From Streptomyces coelicoflavus (GTDB taxonomy: Bacteria > Actinomycetota > Actinomycetes > Streptomycetales > Streptomycetaceae), in the NCBI RefSeq assembly GCF_003112555.1, contig NZ_BEWB01000005.1:62001-126000 (forward strand): a stretch of DNA of 64,000 nucleotides, written 5' to 3'. The position numbers and the translations under genes are program-made. The notes below the pieces were generated by a model that was given only the letters and a program-made list of their open reading frames with translations, was not told where the DNA came from and searched no databases. Positions 24,995 to 33,106 of this stretch are shown here, piece after piece. Every line of letters begins with the position of its first letter. The stretch's first letter is position 1.

Positions 24995-26413
24995 TCACAC
25001 GGCCGCCGCCATCCTCGCCACCCCGGCCCGGATCCGCCCCGGCGCCAGATGCGCGTACCCCAGCACCAGCCGTACCTGCTCCGGGGTCCGCGGGGCACCT
25101 GCCACCTCGTCACCCGCCGCCCCGCCGTGCCCGTACGCCGACAGTGAGCGCACCGCGACACCCGCCTCCCCCACGCGCGCGAGGAAGCGCTCCTCGGGCC
25201 CGCACCGCTCGGGCAGCGTGGCGATGGCGTGCAGGCCGGCGGCGATGCCGGTGACCCGTGCGCCCGGGAAGTGCTCGGCCAGTGCCGAGACCAGGGCATC
25301 GCGGCGCTCCCGGTAGGCACGCTGGCAGACGCGGAGCTGGCGGTCGTAGTCGCCGTGCTCGACGAAGCGGGCGAAGAGCGCCTGGTCGAGGGCCGGATGC
25401 CCGAGGTCGGTGGTGCGCTTGCGCTCGACGACGTCGTCCGCCAGCCAGTCCGGCACCAGCAGCCAGCCCAGCCGCAGCCCCGGGGCGAGGGACTTGCTGA
25501 CCGAGCCCGTATAGGCGACGCGTTCCGGATCGAGCCCCTGGAGCGCGCCCACGGGGGCACGGTCGTAACGGAAGTCGCCGTCGTAGTCGTCCTCCAGGAC
25601 GAGGCCGTCCACGGACCGTGCCCAGGCGAGCAGTTCGGCACGGCGCCGGGCCGAGTAGGCGATCCCGGTGGGGAACTGGTGGGCCGGGGTCGTCACCACG
25701 ACGCGTACGCCCGAGGCGTGCAGCGGGCCCAGGGCGAGTCCCTCGCCGTCCAGGGGCAGCGGGATGGTGCCGACGCCCGCCGAGGCGTACAGCGCGCAGT
25801 GCTGGGGGCTGCCGGGGTCCTCGACGCCCGCGGTGCGCGTCCCGCGCGCGTGGAGCACGCTCGCCAGCAGCGCGGTCGCCTGCGCGACCCCGGAGACCAC
25901 CACGATCCGCTCGGGGTCCGCCACCACGCCCCGGCGCCGCGCGAGCAGCTCGGCCAGGGCGGACCGCAGCCGGGGCAGCCCCCGCGGGTCGGGATAGCCG
26001 AGGCTCTCGTGCGGCAGGTCCGTCAGCACGCTCCGCTGCGCCGCGGCCCACGCCGAACGGGGGAACAGCGACAGGTCCGGTGTCCCCGGCACGAAGTCCG
26101 CCAGGTCGCCGCGGGAGCGCGGGGCGAGATCCCGCGCGCGGGGCCGGGCCGCCCGTACGGCGTCGCCCACCCAGGTGCCCGCACCCCGTCCGCTGCGCAG
26201 ATAGCCCTCGGCCGTCAGCTGCTCGTACGCCTCCGTGACCAGCCCCCGCGACACGCCGAGGTCGGCCGCGAGGTCCCGGCTCGAGGGCAGGCGGGTGCCC
26301 GCGGCGAGCCGGCCCGAGCGGACCGCGCCCCGCAGCGCCTCCTGAAGTGCGCGGCCACGCGCGCGTGCCGGCGCCGACGCGGCGGGCAGCAGCAACTCCC
26401 ACGCTGACGTCAT
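24995..26413 (-). CDS. MocR/PdxR-family regulator (GntR HTH plus aminotransferase-like domain)
   Basis: 472 residues from ATG 26413. The winged helix spans roughly residues 10-80 (GTRLPSSRDLAADLGVSRGL, then QLTAEGYLRSGRGAGTWV). The rest is a fold-type I aminotransferase domain with LEDDYDGDFRY and the PLP lysine in GSVSKSLAPGLRLGW near 306. MocR proteins bind PLP, often with an amino acid or amine, and control neighbouring genes. It is divergent from the 26.5-35.7 kb biosynthetic operon across 147 bp, so it may be the cluster regulator. A vitamin B6 role is the alternative, but no pdx gene is nearby. Confidence 0.9.
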   Translation of the reverse strand: MTSAWELLLPAASAPARARGRALQEALRGAVRSGRLAAGTRLPSSRDLAADLGVSRGLVTEAYEQLTAEGYLRSGRGAGTWVGDAVRAARPRARDLAPRSRGDLADFVPGTPDLSLFPRSAWAAAQRSVLTDLPHESLGYPDPRGLPRLRSALAELLARRRGVVADPERIVVVSGVAQATALLASVLHARGTRTAGVEDPGSPQHCALYASAGVGTIPLPLDGEGLALGPLHASGVRVVVTTPAHQFPTGIAYSARRRAELLAWARSVDGLVLEDDYDGDFRYDRAPVGALQGLDPERVAYTGSVSKSLAPGLRLGWLLVPDWLADDVVERKRTTDLGHPALDQALFARFVEHGDYDRQLRVCQRAYRERRDALVSALAEHFPGARVTGIAAGLHAIATLPERCGPEERFLARVGEAGVAVRSLSAYGHGGAAGDEVAGAPRTPEQVRLVLGYAHLAPGRIRAGVARMAAAV

Positions 26414-26441
26414 GAAAACAGCCCCCCGAGGATCATCCGTC

Positions 26442-26470
26442 CCAATCGCCCCCACTTTACGAGGGGTTGG
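26442..26470. promoter_or_regulatory. Candidate operator in MocR/operon intergenic region
   Basis: CCAA-N3-CCCC on the left mirrors GGGG-TTGG on the right around CACTTTACGA, giving an imperfect palindrome midway between the divergent MocR gene and the biosynthetic operon. It is the best inverted repeat in this 147-bp gap. Confidence 0.35.
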
Positions 26471-26560
26471 AGCCGTCGGTGCGTAAACCGAGTGACAGAC
26501 CACAGCGAGGGGGCAGGCCGATGCCGGCCCCGGAATCGTCAGCGCAATTCAGGAGCGCCC

Positions 26561-27085
26561 GTGGACGCCAAGAACCGTTTCGAGACGAAGGTCACCTTCG
26601 CTCTCTCCCGACTCGAATGGCTGGGCTTTCTCGCCGTATCGCTCGTGCTCGCGGTCCAGCACCGTACGGAAATCCGCTGGGGCGTTTTCGTGCTGCTGTT
26701 CGCCGTGATCGACGCCATCGGATACGTTCCCGGCGCGATCGCCTTCCGGCGCCACCCGGACCGACCGGTTCCGCGTGGCTACTACGTGGCCTACAACACG
26801 ATGCACAGCCTGGTCACCGCAGGCGTCCTGGCCGGGGCGTGGGCCCTGTTCGTCCGGCCGGAATGGGCGCTGCTGGCCCTTCCGATCCACCTGATGGGCG
26901 ACCGGGCGCTCTTCGGGAACTCCCTGAAACCCTTCGGTGTCGCCTTCGAACCGGAAACCAACCCGGCGTTCCGGCTGTTCGAGCAGAAATACCAACCGGA
27001 AACGGACTCTCGAGGCTCCCGTGTGCCCGACGCGATCGGTGCGGCGCGGAATTCCCTGGAGGACACCGATGCCGTCCGTACTTGA
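26561..27085 (+). CDS. Small integral membrane protein, VlmO-like by context
   Basis: 174 residues from GTG 26561 with AGGAG five bases upstream. About four hydrophobic helices can be drawn: WLGFLAVSLVLAV (~24), WGVFVLLFAVIDAIGYVPGA (~45), TMHSLVTAGVLAGAWALFV (~86) and WALLALPIHLMG (~108). The C-terminal ~55 residues are hydrophilic. It opens the biosynthetic operon and overlaps the DUF2156 gene by 17 bp. Valanimycin clusters pair the aminoacyl transferase VlmA with a small membrane protein, VlmO, implicated in forming the N-N bond, so I propose the same role. The link is from context, not from an alignment. Confidence 0.55.
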   Translation: MDAKNRFETKVTFALSRLEWLGFLAVSLVLAVQHRTEIRWGVFVLLFAVIDAIGYVPGAIAFRRHPDRPVPRGYYVAYNTMHSLVTAGVLAGAWALFVRPEWALLALPIHLMGDRALFGNSLKPFGVAFEPETNPAFRLFEQKYQPETDSRGSRVPDAIGAARNSLEDTDAVRT

Positions 27086-28031
27086 CACGCTCGCCGCGTA
27101 CAGCGACAACCCCAGTTCCTTTCTCGCCCTCAACAGCGGGAACTCGTACTTCCAGGACGACCGGTTCGACGGTGCCTGCGCCTACCGCACCTCCGGGCGC
27201 TACGTCCTGCAATTCGGCGGTCCCTTCACGGCGCCCGAGCACCGCACGCGACTCCTGGAGGCCTTCGCCGCCCACACCGGACGCCGCCTGGTCGCCGTAC
27301 AGCTGCAACGGGCGGACGCCGAGCTGTACGCGGCGCGCGGCTTCACGGTCAACCAGATCGGCGCCTCGTACGCCGTGGACCTGGGCCGTTTCACGCTGCG
27401 CGGCTCACGGTTCGTGCGCCTGCGGAACAAGATCTCGCGCGCCCGGCGGGCCGGCCTGGAGATCGCCGAGGTCCGGGACGGCGACGACTGCGCCGAGCTC
27501 GACCGTCTCGACCAGCGCTGGCTGCGGGAGAAGGGGCGGCACGTCAAGGAGCTGCGGTTCCTGGTCGGCCAGCGGACCGGCAGCCTTCAGCGGCACCGGC
27601 GCCTGTTCGTCGGCCGGATCGGCGGCGAGACGGTCGGCTACGTCAACTACTCGCCGGTGTACGGCAGCCGCCCCGGGATGCTGCACGACCTCAGCCGTCG
27701 CAGCCCCGACGCCCCGCCCGGCGTGATGGAGGCGCTCAACGCCACCGTCATGGAGCGGCTGACCGCCGACGGAGCCGGCTGGCTCCACTTCGGGTTCACG
27801 CCGTTCACCGGGCTCGACCCGAGCCACGAACTGCCCGGGGCCAGCGGCCTGTTCAGCCGGTTCGCCCGCCTGCTGGCCGAGCACGGCGAGGCGATCTACC
27901 CCGCGGCCTCCCAGCTCGAGTACAAGCAGAAGTGGGCCCCGCACGCCGTGCTCCCGGAGTACATCGCCTTCCGCGGCCGGCCCCGGCCCGGGGCCGTCTG
28001 GCAGCTCCTGCGCGCCACCAACGCCGTCTGA
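27069..28031 (+). CDS. DUF2156 (MprF-like) aminoacyl-tRNA-dependent transferase, VlmA-like
   Basis: 320 residues from ATG 27069 with GGAGGAC upstream, overlapping the membrane-protein gene. The double-GNAT DUF2156 fold shows as YVLQFGGPF (~46), LYAARGFTVNQIGASYAVDL (~90), RLRNKISRARRAGLEI (~120), FVGRIGGETVGYVNYSPVYG (~180) and GAGWLHFGFTPFTGL (~235). MprF relatives move an amino acid from aminoacyl-tRNA to a lipid. VlmA of valanimycin biosynthesis, a member of the same group, moves serine from Ser-tRNA to isobutylhydroxylamine. With an N-hydroxylase and flavin reductase next door, an alkylhydroxylamine acceptor is the best guess. No dedicated seryl-tRNA synthetase gene is present. Confidence 0.75.
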   Translation: MPSVLDTLAAYSDNPSSFLALNSGNSYFQDDRFDGACAYRTSGRYVLQFGGPFTAPEHRTRLLEAFAAHTGRRLVAVQLQRADAELYAARGFTVNQIGASYAVDLGRFTLRGSRFVRLRNKISRARRAGLEIAEVRDGDDCAELDRLDQRWLREKGRHVKELRFLVGQRTGSLQRHRRLFVGRIGGETVGYVNYSPVYGSRPGMLHDLSRRSPDAPPGVMEALNATVMERLTADGAGWLHFGFTPFTGLDPSHELPGASGLFSRFARLLAEHGEAIYPAASQLEYKQKWAPHAVLPEYIAFRGRPRPGAVWQLLRATNAV

Positions 28032-28079
28032 GGGCCGCCGCCGCCCCGGCCGGTGTGCCTGGGCCTTTGCCTCCGCCTC

Positions 28080-28195
28080 CGTCCCGTCCGTCGCGCGGTT
28101 GCACGCGCGTCCGTCCTGTCCGTAGCGCGGCTGCTCGCCCGTCCGTCCAGGCCGTCGCGCGGTTGGACGCCCGTCCCGTCCGTACCGCAGTCCCG
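28080..28195. repeat. 32-bp tandem repeat, about 3.5 copies
   Basis: Three 32-bp units start at 28080, 28112 and 28144, with a partial fourth to about 28195. The shared core is GTCCGT-GCGCGG-TTG-CACGC with scattered changes. The array lies between the DUF2156 stop and the Shine-Dalgarno of the flavoenzyme gene. Confidence 0.75.
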
Positions 28196-28230
28196 CCCCG
28201 CCCCCATCCGTCCAGGAGGACCGCACGCCC

Positions 28231-29364
28231 ATGAGATTCCTCGAGCGCGAACGCACCACCCTCGCCAAGCTGCTGCCCGACCTGGACCCCGCCCTGCGCG
28301 AGATCCCCCTGATGGAACTGGAACGGCCGGGCAGCCCGGGCATCCGGCTCTTCCGGGACAGCGGTGGCCCCGGACTCCTCGTCCCCGAGTCCCACCAGGG
28401 GCGCGGCGCCACCGCGCTGGACGCGCTGCGGGTGCAGCGGGCCATCGGCAGCCGCTCGCCGTCCCTGGCCGTGGCCACCACCATGCACCACTTCTCCATG
28501 GCCACCCTGGTCGGCCTCGGCGGCCTCGGTGACGGCCTGGAGTGGATGCTCATCGAGGGCGTCGCGTCGAGCAACCGGGTCATCGCCTCCGGCTTCGCCG
28601 AGGGGCGCCCCGGCGCCGGCATCCTGGACCCGTCGATGAGCGCCGCCGTGACCGCCGACGGCATCCGCGTCAACGGCGTCAAACGGCCGTGCAGCCTCGC
28701 CCACTCGATGGACGTGCTCACCGCGGGCGTGGTGATCCCGCGCGAGGACGGGCAGGGCGACGAACTCGCCGTCGCCCTCGTGCCCGCCGACAGCGAGGGC
28801 CTGAGCGTCAGCGGCTTCTGGTCCAGCACCTTCCTGGCCGGAGCCGAGAGCGAACAGGTCACGCTCACCGACGTCCTCGTCCCGCCGGAACTCGTCCTGC
28901 GCACCGCGACGACCTCGGGGGACCGTCTCGACGAGCTCCAGACCGCCGGCCTGGTCTGGTTCCAGGTGCTGATGACGGGCAGCTACCTCGGGGCCGCGTC
29001 CGCCCTGGTGGAACGGGTGCTGCTGAATGAGCGGGTCCCCGAGCACGAGCGGGTGCGCCTCTTCGTCGAGACCGAGGCCGCGATGGCCACCGCCGAGAGC
29101 GTCGCCCGCCGCGTCGACGCCGGGGAAGTGGACGAGTCGGCCCTCGCCCAGTCGCTGTGCGTGCGCTACGGCGTCCAGGACGCCCTCGCCCGCATCGTCC
29201 CCCGCGCGGTCGAACTGCTCGGCGGACTGAACTTCATGACCTCGGACGAGGTGGGACACCTGGCCGCCTGCGCCAACGGGCTGGCCCTGCACCCGCCGTC
29301 GCGCTCGCGCATGACGGGACCGCTCTCGGCCTACCTGGCCGACGGTCCGCTCGCCATCGCGTGA
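28231..29364 (+). CDS. Acyl-CoA-dehydrogenase-fold flavoenzyme, probable amine N-hydroxylase (VlmH-like)
   Basis: 377 residues; AGGAGGA precedes the ATG. The acyl-CoA dehydrogenase superfamily fold is visible in VPESHQGRGATALDALRVQ (~52), VIASGFAEGRPGAG (~117), TADGIRVNGVKRPCSLAHSM (~143) and the C-terminal helical domain ending ELLGGLNFMTSDEVGHLA. It lacks an obvious catalytic Glu/Arg pair for acyl-CoA oxidation that I could place. VlmH, isobutylamine N-hydroxylase, belongs to this fold, is about this size, and takes reduced flavin from a separate reductase. A flavin reductase is encoded at 32.5 kb. I therefore favour N-hydroxylation of an alkylamine; a desaturase is the alternative. Confidence 0.7.
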   Translation: MRFLERERTTLAKLLPDLDPALREIPLMELERPGSPGIRLFRDSGGPGLLVPESHQGRGATALDALRVQRAIGSRSPSLAVATTMHHFSMATLVGLGGLGDGLEWMLIEGVASSNRVIASGFAEGRPGAGILDPSMSAAVTADGIRVNGVKRPCSLAHSMDVLTAGVVIPREDGQGDELAVALVPADSEGLSVSGFWSSTFLAGAESEQVTLTDVLVPPELVLRTATTSGDRLDELQTAGLVWFQVLMTGSYLGAASALVERVLLNERVPEHERVRLFVETEAAMATAESVARRVDAGEVDESALAQSLCVRYGVQDALARIVPRAVELLGGLNFMTSDEVGHLAACANGLALHPPSRSRMTGPLSAYLADGPLAIA

Positions 29365-29452
29365 CCTACGGGACCCGGGGAGCCCAGTACCGGCCGCCGT
29401 CCCACCGCCCCCACGTTCCACGGCAGTCGAAACCCGTCGAGGGGAGCCCACC

Positions 29453-30577
29453 ATGCCGTTCAACGCCACTCGTCCCACCGTCCTTCCCGCACCGTCCCGC
29501 GCCACCGTGCGCGAACGTCCCACCCTGCTGCTGACCGGCGGTTCCGGAGTCCTCGGGCGGGCCCTGATCGACGAACTGGCACCCGACTACGACCTGCTCT
29601 GTCTGCGCCGCAGCAGGCCCCTGCACGATCCGCGGGTGCGCGAGGTCGAGGGCGACCTTCTCGCCCCGCGCCTCGGACTGGGCGCCGGCGAGTGGTACGA
29701 ACTGGCCCTGCGCGTCGACGTGGTGCTGCACTCCGCCGCCCAGACCAACTGGCGCACCCCGCCCGAGGAGATCGTGCGCACCAACACCGTCGGCGCGGAG
29801 ACGATGCTCGACCTGGCCGCCCGTGCGGACGCGCCCTTCTACCTGGTCAGCACCGCGTTCGTCGCCAACACGCCGAGTGACGAGGACCGGGAGCGCTTCC
29901 CCGGCGCCGCCGCCTACCTCGACTCCAAGAGCAGGGCCGAGCAACTGACACGCGAGGCCGGGCTGCCCGGCGCCATCGTGCGGCCCTCCGTCGTCATGGG
30001 CCACTCCGCCACCGGCCGCATCGCCGGACAGCAGGGCCTCACCAAGACGATCGGCGCGATGGTCCTCGGCCAGGTACCGGTGCTGCCCGGCGCCCCCGAG
30101 GCGCGGGTCGACATGATTCCGCAGGACTACGTCACCCGGGCCGTCGGCACCCTGATCCGCGGTGGCGTCGGCAGCGGCGAGTACTGGCTCACCGCGGGCA
30201 GCCAGGCCCCCGCACTGAGCGAGATCGCCGACACCTGCGCCGAGTTCGCCGTCCACCACGGCCTGCCCCGGCCACCGCGGCCCCGGCTCATCCCCGTCGA
30301 GGCCGTCCACCGGCTGCTGCTGCCCATGCTGGAGGGCACCTCACTGCCCGCCTCGGTGCGGCAGCGGTTCCGGCACTACGCCGAACTGCTGCTGGTCTTC
30401 CAGCGCGAGCTGCCGTTCGACACCTCCCTCGGCACCCCCGACTGCGGCACCCGTGTGACCCATGCGGACATCCGCGCCGCACTCGTACGCAACCTGGAGA
30501 GCTGGGCGGCGGACCGCGCCGGTCTGTCCGGGCGGCACCGTGAGCCCGCCGCCGCGGTCGGCACGGAGGTGGCGTGA
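29453..30577 (+). CDS. NAD(P)-dependent thioester reductase-like SDR
   Basis: 374 residues; GGGGAG precedes the ATG. The Rossmann motif TGGSGVLGRALIDEL is near residues 24-38, and HSAAQTNWRTPPEEIVRTNT near 90 is typical of male-sterility/thioester-reductase (R-domain) SDRs. The active-site Tyr lies in AYLDSKSRAEQL (~157). Such enzymes release acyl chains from carrier proteins or CoA as aldehydes. There is no adenylation or carrier domain fused to it, so the acyl thioester must come from elsewhere. The stop overlaps the aminotransferase start, so aldehyde formation and amination are probably sequential. Confidence 0.8.
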   Translation: MPFNATRPTVLPAPSRATVRERPTLLLTGGSGVLGRALIDELAPDYDLLCLRRSRPLHDPRVREVEGDLLAPRLGLGAGEWYELALRVDVVLHSAAQTNWRTPPEEIVRTNTVGAETMLDLAARADAPFYLVSTAFVANTPSDEDRERFPGAAAYLDSKSRAEQLTREAGLPGAIVRPSVVMGHSATGRIAGQQGLTKTIGAMVLGQVPVLPGAPEARVDMIPQDYVTRAVGTLIRGGVGSGEYWLTAGSQAPALSEIADTCAEFAVHHGLPRPPRPRLIPVEAVHRLLLPMLEGTSLPASVRQRFRHYAELLLVFQRELPFDTSLGTPDCGTRVTHADIRAALVRNLESWAADRAGLSGRHREPAAAVGTEVA

Positions 30578-31938
30578 TGACCGTGTCGCCCCCTTCTGCG
30601 GAAGCCGGCCGAACCGCCCGAACCGCCCGAACCGCCCGAGCCGCGCCGGACGCCCAAGCCTCCGAGCCCGCCGAGCCCAGCGCGGCCGCCGACCGGGCCG
30701 ATGTCGTCGACCTCTACCTGAAGCACATCGGCTCCGGCCGCGCCGTCATGGGCCGGGTCATGGGCGGCATGGCCGAGGTCCGCTCCGAGGGCCCCTGGAT
30801 CCACGCCGACGACGGCCGGCGCTTCCTGGACTTCGGCGGCTACGGCGTCTTCATCCTCGGCCACCGCCACCCGGCCGTCGTCGAAGCCGTGCACCGGCAG
30901 ATCGACACCCACCCGCTGGCCAGCCGCGTCTTCCTCGAACCCGTCGCCGCCCGCGCCGCCCAGGCCCTCGCCGCCCACACCCCGCCCGGCGTCGACTACG
31001 TGCACTTCGTCAACTCCGGCGCCGAGGCCACCGAGGCCGCTCTGAAACTCGCCCGCGCCCACGGCCGCACCTCGGTGATCACCACCCGGCGCGGTTTCCA
31101 CGGCAAGACGCTCGGCGCCCTGAGCGTCACCGCCAACGCCACCTACCAGACGCCCTTCCAGCCGTTGCTCCCCGACGTCACCCAGGTCGACTACGACGAC
31201 CCGGCCGACCTCGAACAGGCGCTCGCGGCCCGGCGCGACCGTGCCTGCGTCATCGTCGAACCCGTCCAGGGCGAGGGCGGTGTCCGCATCCCCCGCCGCG
31301 GCTACCTGAGGCAGGTGCGCGCCCTGTGCAGTGCCTACGGCGCCCTGCTGGTGGTCGACGAGATCCAGACCGGCATGGGACGCCTCGGCACCTGGTGGGG
31401 CGTCGACGTCGAAGGGGTGTGCCCGGACGTGCTGCTGGCCGGCAAGGGGCTCAGCGGCGGTGTCGTACCGATCGCCGCCATGGCCGCCACCGCGGAGGCC
31501 TACGGTCCGTTCAGCCGCGACCCCTACCTGCACACCTCCACCTTCGGTGCGTCCCCGATCGCCTGCGCCGCCGCGCTGGCCACCGTACGGGCGATGGAGG
31601 CCGAGAACACCGTGGCCAGGTCCGCCGCGCTCGGCCTGCGCCTCCTCGCCGCCGTACGGGAGGTGTGCGCTCCGTACGAGGGCGGTCCGGTCCGCGAGGT
31701 GCGCGGCCGGGGACTGCTGATCGGCATCGAGTTCGCCGAGGAACAGGCGGTCGGCGAACTCCTCCTTGAACTGATCGCCCGCGGTGTCCTCGTCAACCAC
31801 TCCCTCAACTCCACCCGGGTGCTGCGGCTGACCCCGCCGGCCGTCGTCGCGGACGCGGAGCTGGACCTGTTCCTCACCACCCTCGCCGAGGCCCTGCGCA
31901 GCACGGCCGACCGCATGTCCGACCGGCCGACGCGCTGA
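30577..31938 (+). CDS. Class III PLP aminotransferase, likely aldehyde to alkylamine
   Basis: 453 residues. GGAGG at 30565 is seven bases before ATG 30577, better than GTG 30574; the upstream stop and this start form TGATG. The first ~40 residues hold a repeated ART motif (TARTARTARAA) coded by nine-base repeats. The catalytic core has FLDFGGYGVFILGHRHPAVV (~80), VNSGAEATEAALKLAR (~143), VVDEIQTGMGR (~256), the PLP lysine in LLAGKGLSGGVVPI (~287) and HTSTFGASPIACAAAL (~318). Related fused reductase-aminotransferases such as TamH make fatty amines. Here the two activities are separate but coupled genes. Confidence 0.85.
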   Translation: MTVSPPSAEAGRTARTARTARAAPDAQASEPAEPSAAADRADVVDLYLKHIGSGRAVMGRVMGGMAEVRSEGPWIHADDGRRFLDFGGYGVFILGHRHPAVVEAVHRQIDTHPLASRVFLEPVAARAAQALAAHTPPGVDYVHFVNSGAEATEAALKLARAHGRTSVITTRRGFHGKTLGALSVTANATYQTPFQPLLPDVTQVDYDDPADLEQALAARRDRACVIVEPVQGEGGVRIPRRGYLRQVRALCSAYGALLVVDEIQTGMGRLGTWWGVDVEGVCPDVLLAGKGLSGGVVPIAAMAATAEAYGPFSRDPYLHTSTFGASPIACAAALATVRAMEAENTVARSAALGLRLLAAVREVCAPYEGGPVREVRGRGLLIGIEFAEEQAVGELLLELIARGVLVNHSLNSTRVLRLTPPAVVADAELDLFLTTLAEALRSTADRMSDRPTR

Positions 31939-31946
31939 ACGTCCTG

Positions 31947-32042
31947 CCCGGCACCCGCGTTTGCCAACACCCCGGCACCCGCGCGTGCCAAATCCCGGCA
32001 CCCGCGTCTGCCCAACACCCCGGCACCCGCGTCTGCCCACCA
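31947..32042. repeat. Four tandem 24-bp repeats
   Basis: Four copies of a unit close to CCCGGCACCCGCGTCTGCC plus AACAC start at 31947, 31971, 31995 and 32019. They fill almost the whole gap between the aminotransferase stop and the SRPBCC start. Copies differ at a few positions only, suggesting recent expansion. Confidence 0.85.
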
Positions 32043-32064
32043 TCCGGAAGGAACCGAACGCCCC

Positions 32065-32532
32065 ATGCGCCACGTGGTCCTGCACGCCCTCGCCGAGGGC
32101 CTCGCACCCGCCGACGTCTACCGCCGCATCAGCGACTTCGGCCGCTACCCCCAGTACAGCGACGTCTTCCGCGAGGTGCGCGTCGAGCCGCCGCTGCCCG
32201 ACGGCTCCACCGTCTCGGACTGGACCGTGGAGTTCCGGGGCGGCCTGATGCGCTGGCGGGAGCGCGACACCTACTCGCCCGAGACCCATTCCCTCGCCTT
32301 CGAGCAGCTCAGCGGCGACTTCCAGACCTTCGAGGGCAGCTGGCGGTGCGAGCCGCGGGACGGCGGCACGCTCGTCGTCTTCACCGCCGCCTTCGACCTC
32401 GGCATCCCCTCACTGGCCGAGATCCTCGACCCGGTGGCCGAGTCGACGGTGCGCACCAACATCGCCCGTGTGCTGCGGGGCCTGGCGGACGCGGAGGTGA
32501 TCGATGAACGCGCGACTGCGGCTCGTGGCTGA
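32065..32532 (+). CDS. SRPBCC (START-like) polyketide cyclase/dehydrase-type protein
   Basis: 155 residues; GGAAGGAA lies upstream. It opens with a strand-helix typical of the fold (LAPADVYRRISDFGRYPQYS) and has WTVEFRGGLMRWRERDTY and FQTFEGSWRCEPRDGGTLVV, the curved sheet that lines a ligand pocket, then a long C-terminal helix. Such proteins bind hydrophobic ligands or act as aromatases/cyclases. With no polyketide synthase in the window, binding or processing of an acyl-derived intermediate is more likely. It overlaps the flavin reductase gene by 29 bp. Confidence 0.75.
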   Translation: MRHVVLHALAEGLAPADVYRRISDFGRYPQYSDVFREVRVEPPLPDGSTVSDWTVEFRGGLMRWRERDTYSPETHSLAFEQLSGDFQTFEGSWRCEPRDGGTLVVFTAAFDLGIPSLAEILDPVAESTVRTNIARVLRGLADAEVIDERATAARG

Positions 32533-33106
32533 CCGGGCGGCGGCGACCGCCGAGACCCCGCCCCCGGTCTGCGGACCCCCGCACGGGGAGCCCCTGTACG
32601 AGGAACCCGGGCCGGGTGCCGCCCGCTGCCTCGGCCTCTACGCCAAGCTGGCCGCCGGGGTGACCGTCGTGACCGCCCGCGGCGAGGACGGCCCGCTCGG
32701 CATGACCGTCTCCGCCGTCACCTCGCTCTCCGCCCGGCCGCCGCTGCTCCTGGCCTGTCTGCGGGACGGCTCGCGCACCCTCGCCGCCGTCCGCTCCCGG
32801 CGCACCTTCGCCGTGCACCTGCTGCGCGAGGAACAGCAGGACCTGGCCGGCCGGTTCGCGTCCCCCACGACCACCGCGGCCGAGCGGTTCGCGGGGACGG
32901 ACACCCGGCAGGTGCTGGGCGTCCCCGTGCTGGCCGGGTCGCTCGCCTGGTCGGTGTGCCTCACCGAAGACGTCCGCCGCTACGGCGACCACCACCTGGT
33001 CGTCGGCCGGGTGGCCGCCGTGCACGTGGGCGCCGGCCGCCCCCTGCTGTGGCACGACCGCAGGTTCGGCGCGCTGACCGAGCCGGTGCCGGACGCCGCC
33101 GGATGA
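32504..33106 (+). CDS. Flavin reductase, two-component monooxygenase partner (VlmR-like)
   Basis: 200 residues; GGAGG is six bases before the ATG inside the SRPBCC gene. The flavin reductase-like FMN-binding split barrel begins AAGVTVVTARGEDGPLGMTV (~45), then VSAVTSLSARPPLLLACL and FAVHLLREEQQDLAGRFAS, and ends with HHLVVGRVAAVHVGAG. Such enzymes use NAD(P)H to supply free reduced flavin to an oxygenase. The partner is probably the acyl-CoA-dehydrogenase-like protein at 28.2 kb, as VlmR serves VlmH. The halogenase-like enzyme at 40 kb could also use it. The stop overlaps the next start by ATGA. Confidence 0.88.
   Translation: MNARLRLVADRAAATAETPPPVCGPPHGEPLYEEPGPGAARCLGLYAKLAAGVTVVTARGEDGPLGMTVSAVTSLSARPPLLLACLRDGSRTLAAVRSRRTFAVHLLREEQQDLAGRFASPTTTAAERFAGTDTRQVLGVPVLAGSLAWSVCLTEDVRRYGDHHLVVGRVAAVHVGAGRPLLWHDRRFGALTEPVPDAAG

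Noticed and set aside
24532..25641. Minus-strand Gly/Pro/Arg-rich frame through the 21-bp repeats
   Set aside because: It lies past the MocR stop in a different frame and its composition simply mirrors the repeat unit.
31947..32042. CRISPR-like array
   Set aside because: The units are directly tandem with no spacers and no cas genes are present.
30376..32289. 637-codon antisense frame across the aminotransferase and SRPBCC genes
   Set aside because: It runs opposite two well-supported enzymes and through the 24-bp repeats; the translation is Gly/Val-rich with no motif.
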